Part shown: positions 1-8,354 of the stretch, in pieces | Layout: every line of letters begins with the position of its first letter | Numbering within the stretch: the stretch's first letter is position 1 | DNA from: Clostridia bacterium | GTDB taxonomy: Bacteria > Bacillota > Clostridia > Oscillospirales > Acutalibacteraceae | Direction: 5' to 3' | Length of the DNA stretch: 64,000 bases | Assembly: GCA_017399535.1 (NCBI GenBank) | Contig: JAFQBX010000041.1 | Coordinates: forward strand, 20,560 to 84,559 | The notes under the pieces: model-generated | Database searches by the model: none | Told to the model about the DNA's origin: nothing | The model's input: only the letters and a program-made list of their open reading frames with translations | Made by a program: the position numbers and the translations under genes

Positions 1-364
1 TACCGTAGTGAAAGTTTCCGATAAGCATATCGAATCCCGTTACGTTTGGACGGCCGCCAAACATATTCTGCCTTATGGTTGAATAAATGAGATTTTCGTT
101 GTAATAAATTCCGATAACAACGTTGTGTTCACTTTCAAGATTTTGGAATATCTCTGCGGCGGTCATTTTATCGTCCAGAGGTGTGTTTTCCACTATTTTT
201 GCGCATTTGACTAATATGTTCTTTTCACGCCACTCAAAGTATTTGGGCAGAAAATACGTGTTTGCTGATATGTTTATCAGTGTTATAACCGAAAGTACAA
301 TCAGTATATTGGCAAAAAGGCGCCGCCAAATTTTATGTTTTCTGATTTTTTTGTTAGTTATCAA
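1..364 (-). CDS. Sensor histidine kinase, N-terminal part (cut by window start)
   Basis: Reading the minus strand from a TTG at 364-362 gives an open frame to the window edge (121 residues, no stop). It opens with a short basic stretch (KKIRKHKIWRRL), then one hydrophobic helix (about residues 16-36), then a soluble, probably extracytoplasmic segment. The catalytic HisKA/HATPase part lies outside the window, so the kinase identity rests on position: the gene follows the response regulator and overlaps its stop codon (CTTGATAACTAA contains both the TTG and the regulator's TAA). That overlap implies translational coupling. The TTG start is inferred; no in-frame ATG is available close by. Confidence 0.72.
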   Translation of the reverse strand, partial: MITNKKIRKHKIWRRLFANILIVLSVITLINISANTYFLPKYFEWREKNILVKCAKIVENTPLDDKMTAAEIFQNLESEHNVVIGIYYNENLIYSTIRQNMFGGRPNVTGFDMLIGNFHYG

Positions 365-1016
365 GCTTGTATCCAACTCCGTAAATGGTTTTTAGGTGTT
401 CATTTCCGTATTCGCCGAGCTTGACTCTGAGACGCGCTATGTGCGAGTCAACCGTCCTGATGTCGCCGTCATAATCATAGCCCCAAATTAAGTCAAGCAG
501 CTGGTCACGGGTAAAGACGCGACCTGTATTTTCTTTCAATGTTTTGAGCAGCTCGAATTCTTTTACGGTCAGGTCAAGCGGCTTTGAATCAATGGTAGCC
601 GTGTATGCTTCCGAGTTGATTACCAGCCCCGTATCAATCTGCACGTTGCCCTTTGACCGCTTGATAAGAGCGTCGATTCGCTTTTCGAGTACGGCAAGCG
701 AAAACGGCTTTGTTACGTAGTCATCGGCACCCGATTCGAATCCCATAAGCTGATCGAATTCCTGGCTTCGTGCAGTCAGCATGAGAATCGGCACCGATGA
801 AAATTCGCGGATTTTCTTTGTTGCCGACCAACCGTCGAGCTCGGGCATCATAACGTCCATAATTATCGCATCGGTGTCCGAATTTTTTTCTAAAAGGGAG
901 ATAGCAACGTCGCCGTCATCCGCTTGTAAAACCTCGTATCCTTCGACCTCAAAATAGTCGGCAACCAACTCTCTCAAAGCCGGTTCGTCATCTGCAACGA
1001 TAATCTTTTTACTCAT
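354..1016 (-). CDS. OmpR/PhoB-family response regulator
   Basis: 220 residues, normal length. The receiver domain (about 1-115) carries the acidic pair D9/D10, the phosphoacceptor D54 (IIMDVMMPELDGW), T81 and K103. The C-terminal half (about 127-218) is a winged-helix trans_reg_C DNA-binding domain (ELLKTLKENTGRVFTRDQLL, then TVDSHIARLRVKLG). Phosphorylation by the overlapping downstream kinase should control its DNA binding. Start ATG at 1016-1014 has an AAGGACGG ribosome site. The target genes cannot be told from sequence; nothing metal- or drug-specific lies beside it in this window. Confidence 0.95.
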   Translation of the reverse strand: MSKKIIVADDEPALRELVADYFEVEGYEVLQADDGDVAISLLEKNSDTDAIIMDVMMPELDGWSATKKIREFSSVPILMLTARSQEFDQLMGFESGADDYVTKPFSLAVLEKRIDALIKRSKGNVQIDTGLVINSEAYTATIDSKPLDLTVKEFELLKTLKENTGRVFTRDQLLDLIWGYDYDGDIRTVDSHIARLRVKLGEYGNEHLKTIYGVGYKLDN

Positions 1017-1181
1017 ATATTTTTAAACCGTCCTTTTTTCATTGTTTACGAGTATTATTATACTGCGGCTATTTTACGTTTTTATGGCAAAAAATATAAA
1101 TAAACTGTGAACATCTCGTTAAAAATACACCTTATATGATTATATTATACATTATTATGCGAAATCTTCAATATTTTTTGC

Positions 1182-1210
1182 TTGACATTGAGTTTCGGTT
1201 GTGTTATTCT
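1182..1210 (+). promoter_or_regulatory. Promoter of the rplU ribosomal cluster
   Basis: TTGACA (1182-1187), exactly 17 nt, then TATTCT (1205-1210), with TTGTG before the -10. The spacer contains TGAGTTTCG, which recurs in the promoter of rplS at 46812-46840. Between this promoter and the regulator at 1016 lies AT-rich sequence that probably also holds the minus-strand promoter of the two-component system (TATAAT-like at about 1056-1061 on the minus strand). Confidence 0.8.
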
Positions 1211-1300
1211 GTTAAAGCCGCATATTACGGGCTTTTATAAAAAAGTGAGTTTACTCCGCCCCTAAATAGCGAGACTATAATTAAGGCAGGTGCCAAAGAA
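1211..1300 (+). promoter_or_regulatory. Structured 5' leader of rplU (L21 leader type)
   Basis: About 90 nt of transcribed leader precede rplU. It holds a GC-rich segment with complementary pieces (GCCGCAT...GGGC; CTCCGCCCC) and ends in the AAGGCAGGTG ribosome site. Firmicutes L21 leaders are known autoregulatory RNA structures at this place. The match is by position and general form; no covariance model was run. Confidence 0.55.
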
Positions 1301-1609
1301 ATGTACGCAATTATCGTTACCGGAGGCAAACAGTACAAGGTAGAAAACGGAGATGTTATCTACATCGAAAAGCTGGATGTCAACGAAGATGAAACTGTTA
1401 CCTTTGATAAGGTTGTCGCAGTTAATGATGACAACGGATTAAAGGCAGGAGCTCCCTACATCGAGGGTTGCACCGTAACAGGTAAGGTGCTCAAGAACGG
1501 TAAGGGAAAGAAGATCACAGTCTTCACCTACAAGCCGAAGAAGAGCGCTCGTAAGCTCGGTCATAGACAGCCGTATACAAAGGTACAGATCGAAGCTATC
1601 AACGCATAA
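1301..1609 (+). CDS. rplU: 50S ribosomal protein L21
   Basis: 102 residues, the family's normal length. It starts [14 protein letters not shown] and ends with the typical [21 protein letters not shown] region that contacts 23S rRNA. It is first in the conserved cluster rplU-prp-rpmA-obg. In many Firmicutes the same order holds, with Prp between the two ribosomal proteins. The promoter and leader upstream suggest growth-rate control plus possible feedback by L21. Confidence 0.98.
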   Translation: MYAIIVTGGKQYKVENGDVIYIEKLDVNEDETVTFDKVVAVNDDNGLKAGAPYIEGCTVTGKVLKNGKGKKITVFTYKPKKSARKLGHRQPYTKVQIEAINA

Positions 1610-1628
1610 GCTAAGAAAACAAGAAAAA

Positions 1629-1955
1629 ATGACGAAGGCAACTTTTTATTTCGAAAACGAAAGTATAATCGGCTTTTTATTGGTCGGTCATACTGCTGAC
1701 AACGACACCGAAGAGGGACGAATAATCTGTTCCGCAATTTCGAGTGCGACCTATATGGCGGCAAATACCGTCACCGAGATAATCGGAAACAAGGCGAAAA
1801 TAGATGTCAGCGACGGAAAAATGAGCTTAAAATTAGCAAGGCCTTACCAGTCATCACAGAATGTATTGCAAGGGTTAAAGCTTCATTTAGAAGGACTTGC
1901 CGAGCAATACCACGATTACATTGCAGTTAACATGGAGGTGCAACACAATGCTTAA
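1629..1955 (+). CDS. prp: Ribosomal-processing cysteine protease Prp
   Basis: 108 residues of the Prp (YsxB) family. The expected catalytic pair is visible: H21 in the GHTAD segment and C34 in CSAIS. Prp removes the short N-terminal extension of L27 in Firmicutes and some relatives, a step needed for functional ribosomes. The substrate is the next gene, and the two overlap by 8 nt (ATGCTTAA), so their synthesis is probably coupled. No strong Shine-Dalgarno precedes its ATG, which may keep its level below that of the ribosomal proteins; this is inference. Confidence 0.95.
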   Translation: MTKATFYFENESIIGFLLVGHTADNDTEEGRIICSAISSATYMAANTVTEIIGNKAKIDVSDGKMSLKLARPYQSSQNVLQGLKLHLEGLAEQYHDYIAVNMEVQHNA

Positions 1956-2232
1956 GATCAACATTCAGTTATTCGCTCATAAAAAAGGTATGGGTTCAAC
2001 AAAGAACGGTCGTGACTCCGAGTCAAAGCGCCTCGGCGTAAAGCGTGCCGACGGTCAGACTGTACTCGCAGGTAACATTCTCGTTCGTCAGCGCGGTACC
2101 CATTTCCATCCGGGTAATAATGTTGGACGCGGCTCCGACGATACCCTTTTTGCCAAAATTGATGGCAAGGTTAAGTTCGAGACATACAGCGGCGGACGCA
2201 AGAGAGTTAGCGTTTACGCAGTAGAACAGTAA
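1948..2232 (+). CDS. rpmA: 50S ribosomal protein L27 precursor
   Basis: 94 residues from the ATG at 1948, preceded by GGAGGTG at 1934-1940. The protein begins MLKINIQLF followed by AHKKG. The first nine residues are the Firmicute extension and cleavage is expected after F9, as done by Prp. The mature N-terminus then reaches the peptidyl-transferase centre. The frame is open further upstream, but the ribosome site and family length favour this start. Confidence 0.97.
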   Translation: MLKINIQLFAHKKGMGSTKNGRDSESKRLGVKRADGQTVLAGNILVRQRGTHFHPGNNVGRGSDDTLFAKIDGKVKFETYSGGRKRVSVYAVEQ

Positions 2233-2250
2233 TTTTATCTTATGACCTTA

Positions 2251-2284
2251 AAAAGTCTCGGGCATACTATGTCCGAGACTTTTC
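2251..2284 (+). terminator. Terminator after rpmA
   Basis: Stem AGTCTCGG (2254-2261) pairs with CCGAGACT (2273-2280) and is followed by TTTTCTTTT. It may be partial, because obg follows only 20 nt later and normally belongs to the same unit. Confidence 0.75.
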
Positions 2285-2302
2285 TTTTAAAGGAGAAACA
2301 AT

Positions 2303-3573
2303 ATGTTTGCAGATATTGCGACAATATTCGTAAAGGCAGGAAACGGCGGCGACGGAGCCGTCACCTTTCATCGCGAAAAGTACGTTGCATCGGGTGGACC
2401 TGATGGCGGCGACGGCGGAAAGGGCGGCGACATTATATTAGAGGTTGACGACAATCTCTCGACACTCGCCGATTTCCGATACAAGCGCAAATATTTTGCC
2501 GAAAACGGACAAAAGGGAAGCGGTGGTCGTTGCTATGGTAAATGGGCACCAAACCTGACCATAAAGGTGCCTCGCGGTACGGTCGTTTACGACAATGCGA
2601 CCAATCGACTCATCGTCGATATGTCGGATAAGGAAACCTTCGTATTGGCAAAGGGCGGAAAGGGCGGCTTTGGCAACATCCATTTTGCCACCTCAACCCG
2701 TCAAACACCTCGATTTGCAAAGGCAGGAGCGCCCGGTGAAGAATACGAAATTCGCCTTGAACTGAAATTACTTGCCGACGTAGGTTTAATCGGCTTCCCG
2801 AACGTAGGTAAATCGACCTTAATTTCGGTAGTATCGATGGCAAAGCCGAAGATTGCGAATTATCATTTTACTACACTTACACCCGTTCTGGGCGTTGTTC
2901 GAATGGACGAAGAAAATTCGTTTGTAATGGCGGATATTCCCGGACTTATCGAGGGTGCAGGAGAGGGCATAGGACTCGGTCACGAGTTTTTGCGTCACGT
3001 TGACCGTTGCCGATTGCTCGTCCACGTTATCGACGCATCAGGAAGCGAAGGTCGCGATCCCATTGACGATTTTGAAAAAATCAATCGTGAGCTTGCCGTT
3101 TTGACGAGGGACTTGCCACCCGTCCTCAGATTGTTGCCGCTAATAAATGCGACCTCACCGACGAGGACAAAATTGCCGAATTAAAGGAATACTTCGATAA
3201 AAAGGGAATACCCTTCTTTCCGATTATGGCGCCGATTGCCGAGGGAACAGGCGAGCTAATCAATTACGTAGCTGCAGAACTTGCAAAGTTGCCGCCGATA
3301 AAGGTTTACGAATCGGAACCCGAGCCCGAACCTGACTATTCGAAAAAGACCGAACGCGATTTTTCTATTCGTAAGGAGGACGGAGTTTTCATTGTCGAAG
3401 CACCTTGGCTGCTTAAGGTTATGGAAACCATCAACCCCAACGAATACGATTCGCTTCAATATTTTGAGCGTGTGCTTAAAATGAGCGGAATTTTAGCCGC
3501 TTTGGTAAAGGCAGGTGTCCAGGAGGGCGACACCGTCAGCATTTACGACGTCGAATTCGATTACGTTCCCTAA
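2303..3573 (+). CDS. obg: Obg/CgtA GTPase, interrupted by a one-base frameshift
   Basis: The N-terminal Gly-rich Obg fold (about residues 1-158) and a G domain with P-loop GFPNVGKST and G3 DIPG lie in one frame from 2303. That frame ends at 3184 with a nonsense tail. After the TTTT run at 3099-3102 the correct sequence continues in another frame: G4 NKCD, the rest of the G domain, and the C-terminal OCT domain ending at 3573. Adding one T near 3100 restores a protein of about 423 residues, the normal length. Obg is essential for late 50S assembly, so a sequencing or assembly error in the T run is more likely than true loss. The coordinates given span the whole reconstructed gene. Confidence 0.9.
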
Positions 3574-3611
3574 TTTTTGATAAAAGCTAAAAAAGGAGCT
3601 ATACTAAAAAA

Positions 3612-3992
3612 ATGCCCGAAATGACCAATCCCAATCAGCTCAGTCCTCTCACACTCGCGTTTATGGGCGATGCCGTTTACGAAATTCTCGTGAGAGAAAG
3701 CATCGTAACCGCCGCCAACCGCCAGTCGAAAAAACTGCATAACGAGTCGATAAAAATGGTTAACGCCTCAGCACAGGCAAAGGCGGCAGAATTCATTTTT
3801 GACCACCTCACCGACGAGGAAAAGGCGGTTTACAAGAGGGGGAAAAACGCTCACGTTGACCATTTTCCAAAAGGGGCAACACCCATGGAATACAATATGG
3901 CAACGGGACTCGAAGCACTTTTCGGTTGGCTCCATCTCTGCGGTAAAAGCGACCGCATAAACGAACTTTTTGACCTCATTAAAAATAAATAA
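3612..3992 (+). CDS. mrnC: Mini-ribonuclease III
   Basis: 126 residues, all RNase III-like catalytic domain and no dsRNA-binding domain, as in the MrnC family. Signature LTLAFMGDAVYEILVRE includes the catalytic Asp, with a second acidic cluster near the C-terminus (GLEALFGWL). MrnC matures the 3' and 5' ends of 23S rRNA on the ribosome. Its place after obg links it with 50S assembly. A second ATG at 3621 is an alternative start. A good ribosome site (AAAAGGAGC) precedes 3612. Confidence 0.92.
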   Translation: MPEMTNPNQLSPLTLAFMGDAVYEILVRESIVTAANRQSKKLHNESIKMVNASAQAKAAEFIFDHLTDEEKAVYKRGKNAHVDHFPKGATPMEYNMATGLEALFGWLHLCGKSDRINELFDLIKNK

Positions 3993-3999
3993 TCGCATA

Positions 4000-4036
4000 A
4001 AAAAGGATTGCAGTTTATTCGCTGCAATCCCTTTTT
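4000..4036. terminator. Bidirectional terminator between mrnC and the GH3 gene
   Basis: GGATTGCAG (4005-4013) and CTGCAATCC (4022-4030) form a perfect 9-bp stem flanked by A-run and T-run, so it can serve both converging genes. Confidence 0.9.
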
Positions 4037-4037
4037 G

Positions 4038-6185
4038 TTATACTGCTTTAATTGTTGTTATGAGGGGGAGGTCAACCGAGCTTCCGCCGACCATAATTTC
4101 AAAGTCGCCCTTTTCAAGCACTCTTTCGAGGTTCTGCTCAACAACCTTTAATTCCTCAACGGGAAGGGTGAAGGAAACCGTCTTTTCTTCACCTGCGTCA
4201 AGCTCAACCCTTTCGAATCCTTTGAGCTCAAGAATCGGACGCATTACGGTACCCACAACGTCGTGAATATACATCTGTGCGATTTCGGTACCCTTTACCT
4301 TGCCGGTGTTTTTAATCTTTGCCGTTACGATAATTTCGCCGTCAGCTTCGGTGAATTCAGTTTTCGAAACCGAAAGATTACTGTACTCGAATGTAGTATA
4401 GCTTAAACCGAAACCGAAGGGATAAAGAGGTCCTTCCTCGATATCCTTATACTTATTATCGCCATGCCAACCGGGGAGATAATTGTAATAAACAGGCACC
4501 TGACCGGCTGTTCTCGGGAATGAAATGGGGAGCTTTCCACTCGGATTAACGTCGCCAAAGAGAATTTCTGCGGCAACCGTTCCGCCAACCATACCGCTGT
4601 TGAAGGTTTCAAGAATAGCGTTCATATTTTCGGCTTCCCAATTTATACAAAGCGGCTTTCCGTTAACCATGACGAGAACAATCGGCTTCTTTGTCTTTTT
4701 CAGTTCAATTAGAAGTGCCGTCTGCTCACCGGGAAGATCAAGTGTTGCTCGCGATTTGTATTCGCCGTTGAGCTCGATATAGTCACCCATAACGGCAATA
4801 ATGAGGTCGCTTTCCTTTGCTGCTTTTATCGCGGCATTAAATCCGCGTTTGCCCGGCTTTTCAATGTCGCAACCCTTCTTATAAACAACCTCGATGCCGT
4901 CCTTTTTGGCGCGCTTTTTGATGCCTTTGAGCATGGAGGTTGCGGGCTTTCTATGTCCGTTTGCGGCGCCGCAGGACCAGTCGCCGTACTGCGCTTCGAG
5001 GTCGTCTGCGTTGGGACCGATAACGGCAATCTTGCGAACCTTTTTGGTGTTAATCGGGAGAATTCCGTCATTTTTGAGCAGTGTCATCGACTCTCTCGTG
5101 ACCTCTAAATCCACCTCAACGTGCTCGTCACAGCAAATTTTACTGCGGTCGGGTTTTTCAAAGGGATGCTCAAAAAGCCCCATATCAAATTTTGCTTTCA
5201 GAATACGGAAAACTGAGTCGTCAATATGCTTCATATCAACCTGACCGTTTTCGATAAGCTTGAGGGTTGCGTCATAGAATTCCTCAGTCTGCATAATCAT
5301 ATCGTTACCTGCATCAATTGAAACTCGCGATGCATCCTCGAAATTATCACAAACCTTTTGATTATCAATCAGCGAGCGGACGTTTGCCCAGTCGGTGATG
5401 ATAAATCCGTCGACGCCAACCTCTTCTTTCAGCACCTCGCGTAAAAGGCGTCGGTTGGAGTTCATCGGCACGCCGTCAACCGACTGATAGCCGGTCATAT
5501 ATGTCTTGCATCCTGCCTTTGCCGCCTTCTCAAATGGCGGAAGGAAGGTTTCTCTAATCATTCTTTCGCTGACCATACTGTCATAGGCGTCACGTCCACC
5601 GATCGACTCGCCGTAAGCTATGTAGTGCTTTGCACAGGCCATGATGCAGGTGTTATCAACGAAATTATTCTGATATCCGTCAACGATTGCGGCACCAAGC
5701 TCACCAATCAAATAGGGGTCCTCGCCAAAGGTTTCGTTAATTCGTCCCCAACGGGTGTCGCGACCGATACAGAAAACAGGGGAGAAGGTCCAATGAAGCG
5801 AATCGCAACGTACCTCGGTAGCCGAAACTCGACCGCATTTACGCATTGCTTCGCGGTCGAATGACTGAGCCATTGCTAGCTGCGTTGGGAAAACGGTAGC
5901 GTATTCGTTAAGCGCGTGTCCGTGAATACAGTCGATACCAAAGATGATGGGAATACCCAGACGAGTTTCATTAATAGCCGTTCTCTGCAATTCGTCGGCA
6001 TTGTCACCAAGCACGTGCAGATAGGAGCCGAGTCCTTTTTTTGCCCATTCGAGCGCTTCCTCGCGGGTCATGAATTTATACGCGAGCTGCATCATCTGAC
6101 CTACCTTTTCCTCGTTGGTCATGAGGGAAAGCAGGGCGTTTGCACGCTCGGTTGAAGTATATTTTGGATCCTTATAATCTATCAT
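4038..6185 (-). CDS. Glycoside hydrolase family 3 beta-glucosidase-like enzyme
   Basis: 715 residues from the second of two adjacent ATGs (6185), chosen because GGAGG lies 6 nt upstream of it and only 3 nt from the first. Three domains in family order: the GH3 TIM barrel, with the nucleophile Asp in GFIITDWANV and a substrate segment KHYIAYG; the alpha/beta GH3_C sandwich (LLIELKKTKKPIVLVMVNGKPL); and a C-terminal fibronectin III-like domain (AQMYIHDVVG...RPILELKGFERV). There is no signal peptide, so it acts on imported oligosaccharides in the cytoplasm. Beta-glucosidase or beta-xylosidase are the likely activities. It stands alone, without a neighbouring sugar transporter. Confidence 0.93.
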   Translation of the reverse strand: MIDYKDPKYTSTERANALLSLMTNEEKVGQMMQLAYKFMTREEALEWAKKGLGSYLHVLGDNADELQRTAINETRLGIPIIFGIDCIHGHALNEYATVFPTQLAMAQSFDREAMRKCGRVSATEVRCDSLHWTFSPVFCIGRDTRWGRINETFGEDPYLIGELGAAIVDGYQNNFVDNTCIMACAKHYIAYGESIGGRDAYDSMVSERMIRETFLPPFEKAAKAGCKTYMTGYQSVDGVPMNSNRRLLREVLKEEVGVDGFIITDWANVRSLIDNQKVCDNFEDASRVSIDAGNDMIMQTEEFYDATLKLIENGQVDMKHIDDSVFRILKAKFDMGLFEHPFEKPDRSKICCDEHVEVDLEVTRESMTLLKNDGILPINTKKVRKIAVIGPNADDLEAQYGDWSCGAANGHRKPATSMLKGIKKRAKKDGIEVVYKKGCDIEKPGKRGFNAAIKAAKESDLIIAVMGDYIELNGEYKSRATLDLPGEQTALLIELKKTKKPIVLVMVNGKPLCINWEAENMNAILETFNSGMVGGTVAAEILFGDVNPSGKLPISFPRTAGQVPVYYNYLPGWHGDNKYKDIEEGPLYPFGFGLSYTTFEYSNLSVSKTEFTEADGEIIVTAKIKNTGKVKGTEIAQMYIHDVVGTVMRPILELKGFERVELDAGEEKTVSFTLPVEELKVVEQNLERVLEKGDFEIMVGGSSVDLPLITTIKAV

Positions 6186-6298
6186 CATTAACCTCCATGA
6201 TAAACAAATCATATAATATTATATTGTAAATACACCCTTCGGTCAACAATAATAATGTATTTTCAGAAATATTTTTGCCGCTGGGAAAATAAAATTAC

Positions 6299-6327
6299 TT
6301 TACTTGCGGAATAAATTGTGGTATCAT
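6299..6327 (+). promoter_or_regulatory. Promoter upstream of the 95-residue protein gene
   Basis: TTTACT (6299-6304), 17 nt, TATCAT (6322-6327). The -10 is preceded by TTGTGG, the extended element seen at several other promoters in this window. Confidence 0.65.
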
Positions 6328-6358
6328 ATAGATGAATATGTGTAAGGAGAATTGAAAA

Positions 6359-6646
6359 ATGGCTAAAAAAGGCGAATTTTTAACATACAAGGGCCGTCCT
6401 CTCGTGCGTAAGGATAACGTAATCTATTACGGCGACATGGCCGAAAAATATGTCGTAATGTTACAGATTATGTCAACTAAAAAGGAGGGCGATATGGAGA
6501 TTGCCGACAAGGTATCCATTCAGCTTATTGATACCGATCCCGATAAGCGCCCAAAGGAAAGAATTATCAAAAAGAGCGAAAAAACAGGTCTATATAACGC
6601 TATGGATATCGGCGCAATTTGGCTCGAAAGAGAACTATCGAAATAA
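6359..6646 (+). CDS. Small conserved protein of unknown function
   Basis: 95 residues with a likely two-part fold: a beta-rich start (GEFLTYKGRPLVRKDNVIYYG), a middle strand pair that repeats the theme (YVVMLQIMSTKKEG), and a helical C-terminus ending WLERELSK. No cysteines, no membrane segment, no motif I can tie to a reaction. Similar short proteins are, to my recollection, widespread in Clostridia. The ATG at 6359 has a GGAG ribosome site and its own promoter. It is followed by the riboswitch region, so it is probably transcribed alone. Confidence 0.75.
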   Translation: MAKKGEFLTYKGRPLVRKDNVIYYGDMAEKYVVMLQIMSTKKEGDMEIADKVSIQLIDTDPDKRPKERIIKKSEKTGLYNAMDIGAIWLERELSK

Positions 6647-6684
6647 GCAGAAAACAGCACAAGTTTATTAGCAAAAAATTTAAT

Positions 6685-6835
6685 ATGTCTTCGGGGCGAG
6701 GTGAAATTCCTCACCGGCGGTAAGGTTTTTACATTGTTTACGATGGATAAAGCCGTAGCCCGCGAACTGTGATGCGTCACAGCCGATTTGGTGAAAATCC
6801 AAAGCCGACGGTATAGTCCGGATGAAAGAAGATAC
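6685..6835 (+). promoter_or_regulatory. FMN riboswitch (RFN element)
   Basis: The hallmark conserved pieces appear in order: TTCGGGGCGAGGTGAAATTC, then the CACCGGCGGTAA turn, AGCCCGCGA, a variable arm (TGTGATGCGTCACA), GATTTGGTGAAAATCCA, AGCCGACGGTATAGTC, and GGATGAAAGAAGA closing the P1 helix against GTCTTC at the start. FMN binding should favour the downstream terminator and switch off ribU. The rest of the 323-nt gap is the expression platform. Confidence 0.96.
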
Positions 6836-6895
6836 ATAGTTTTTTTTAGGATAAGTCACATGAATTGATTGTGTGATTATTATAAAAAAATTCAA

Positions 6896-6938
6896 GTACT
6901 CGCACCCTTTTATTTAAAAGGATGCGGGTATTTTTTAT
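6896..6938 (+). terminator. Riboswitch-controlled terminator before ribU
   Basis: ACTCGCACCCTTTT pairs with AAAAGGATGCGGGT (about 6898-6930) and is followed by ATTTTTTATT. Just upstream, GTCACA and TGTGTGA segments (about 6855-6875) could form part of the competing antiterminator. Confidence 0.85.
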
Positions 6939-6969
6939 TATACAAACAAATCAATAGGAGAAATGTATT

Positions 6970-7590
6970 ATGTCAACCAAAATCAATCGTAAATTATCAT
7001 TCAAAGTGAATACCAGAAAGCTGGTTTTGACCGCCGTTCTTGGCGCAATAGCGTCTGTAATGATGATGGAACCTTTTAGTTTCCCGATTCCGATAATGCC
7101 AAGCTATATAAAAATGGATTTTTCCGAAGTGCCTGCACTTATAGCTTCATTCAGTATGGGACCGATAAGTGGAGCTGCCGTTTGTTTCATTAAGAATGTT
7201 ATCAATGCATTTTTTTCTAAAACAGCTTGTATCGGAGAATTAAGCAATTTCTTACTTGGTGTAGCTTTTGTTGTGCCTGCAGGATATGTATATAAATTTA
7301 AGAAAAATCGAACCGGTGCAGTAATTGCCAGTATGACCGGTTCGGTCACAATGGCATTGACCGGCGTTGCGACAAATTATTTTATAATTTTCCCCCTGTT
7401 TTCGAAATATCTTATGCCGATTGAAAGCATTATCGGAATGTATCAGAAGATAATGCCTAGTGTTGATGGAATGTTAATGTGTCTCTTAATATTTAATTTG
7501 CCGTTCACCTTGGTTAAGGGCTTAATCGACTCTGCGCTTACCTTCCTCATTTACAAGCGAATTTCGCCGCTGATTAAGGGTAAGAGATGA
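6970..7590 (+). CDS. ribU: Riboflavin ECF transporter S component RibU
   Basis: 206 residues, mostly hydrophobic, about six membrane helices as in ECF S components. Features of the RibU family: a first helix LTAVLGAIASVMMMEPFSFP, the segment PSYIKMDFSEVPALIASFSMGP, and a Lys-rich cytosolic loop. It is controlled by the FMN riboswitch directly upstream, which fixes the substrate as riboflavin with good confidence. It needs the shared EcfA1-EcfA2-EcfT module encoded 4 kb downstream (11702-14234). Start ATG follows AATAGGAG. Confidence 0.95.
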   Translation: MSTKINRKLSFKVNTRKLVLTAVLGAIASVMMMEPFSFPIPIMPSYIKMDFSEVPALIASFSMGPISGAAVCFIKNVINAFFSKTACIGELSNFLLGVAFVVPAGYVYKFKKNRTGAVIASMTGSVTMALTGVATNYFIIFPLFSKYLMPIESIIGMYQKIMPSVDGMLMCLLIFNLPFTLVKGLIDSALTFLIYKRISPLIKGKR

Positions 7591-7730
7591 TTTTTAAAAA
7601 TTGTTAATAATATAATTATAAATATATAATAAAATATTGATATTATTTACCTATCGTGCTATAATACTTTGTTAGAAAATGCTTTCGGTGATTTTGCCGA
7701 TATTTTTTAGGTACGAGGGTGAATGATAAA

Positions 7731-8336
7731 ATGCTATATTCAATTACAGGCCGATTGGTTTATGCCGACTCATCGTCAATAGCTGTCGAGTGTAATGGAG
7801 TTGCCTTCCGCTGTGCTGTGTCAATGAATACCTTACAACACATGCCACAGAGGGACAATACCGTTACAGTTTACACCTATCTCAATGTGCGAGAGGATGC
7901 GCTGGACCTTTTCGGCTTTTATAGTATCGACGAGCTGGACGTTTTTAAGCTTATTACGTCGGTCAGCGGCGTTGGGCCAAAGAATGCGATGGCAATTTTG
8001 TCCGAGTTTGAGCCGAATAAATTACGCGTAATAATTGCCAGCGGTGATGCAAAGAGCTTGACAAGAGCATCGGGCGTCGGTACAAAATTGGCACAGCGAA
8101 TCATCCTCGAATTAAAGGATAAGGTCGGCTCATTAGTCGGCGACGATGAGGTTATTGGCGAGGTAGCGGCAGTCGGAGCAGTTTCGGCATCGCAGAATGC
8201 CGCCGATGCAGTAGCCGCACTCGTTTCGCTCGGCTATTCCCAGAGCGAAGCGTCCCTTGCGGTAGGTCGACTTGACAGTCAGCTTTCGGTCGAGGAACTT
8301 ATAAAATCGGCACTCAAAGCAATGTCAAAATTCTAA
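7731..8336 (+). CDS. ruvA: Holliday junction branch migration protein RuvA
   Basis: 201 residues from the ATG at 7731 (GAGGGTG 7-8 nt upstream); a GTG four codons earlier is unlikely because it overlaps that ribosome site. OB-fold domain I (MLYSITGRLVYADSSSIAVECNGV), two helix-hairpin-helix motifs (ITSVSGVGPKNAMAIL and ASGVGTKLAQRIILELKDK) in domain II, and the C-terminal RuvB-binding three-helix domain III. It forms the tetramer that opens the junction for RuvB. RuvC is not encoded next to it, common in Firmicutes, which use RecU. Confidence 0.97.
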   Translation: MLYSITGRLVYADSSSIAVECNGVAFRCAVSMNTLQHMPQRDNTVTVYTYLNVREDALDLFGFYSIDELDVFKLITSVSGVGPKNAMAILSEFEPNKLRVIIASGDAKSLTRASGVGTKLAQRIILELKDKVGSLVGDDEVIGEVAAVGAVSASQNAADAVAALVSLGYSQSEASLAVGRLDSQLSVEELIKSALKAMSKF

Positions 8337-8354
8337 TTACAGGAGGAAAAAAGC

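Noticed and set aside
123..395. 90-residue plus-strand ORF at the window start
   Set aside because: It lies opposite the sensor kinase, whose minus-strand frame has a signal-like membrane helix and overlaps the response regulator as expected.
1897..1947. Longer N-terminus of L27
   Set aside because: It lies inside prp; the ribosome site and known precursor length place the start at 1948.
3226..3573. Independent 115-residue gene after obg
   Set aside because: It is the C-terminal part of Obg in a shifted frame; the lost G4 motif NKCD and linker lie just before it in the same frame.
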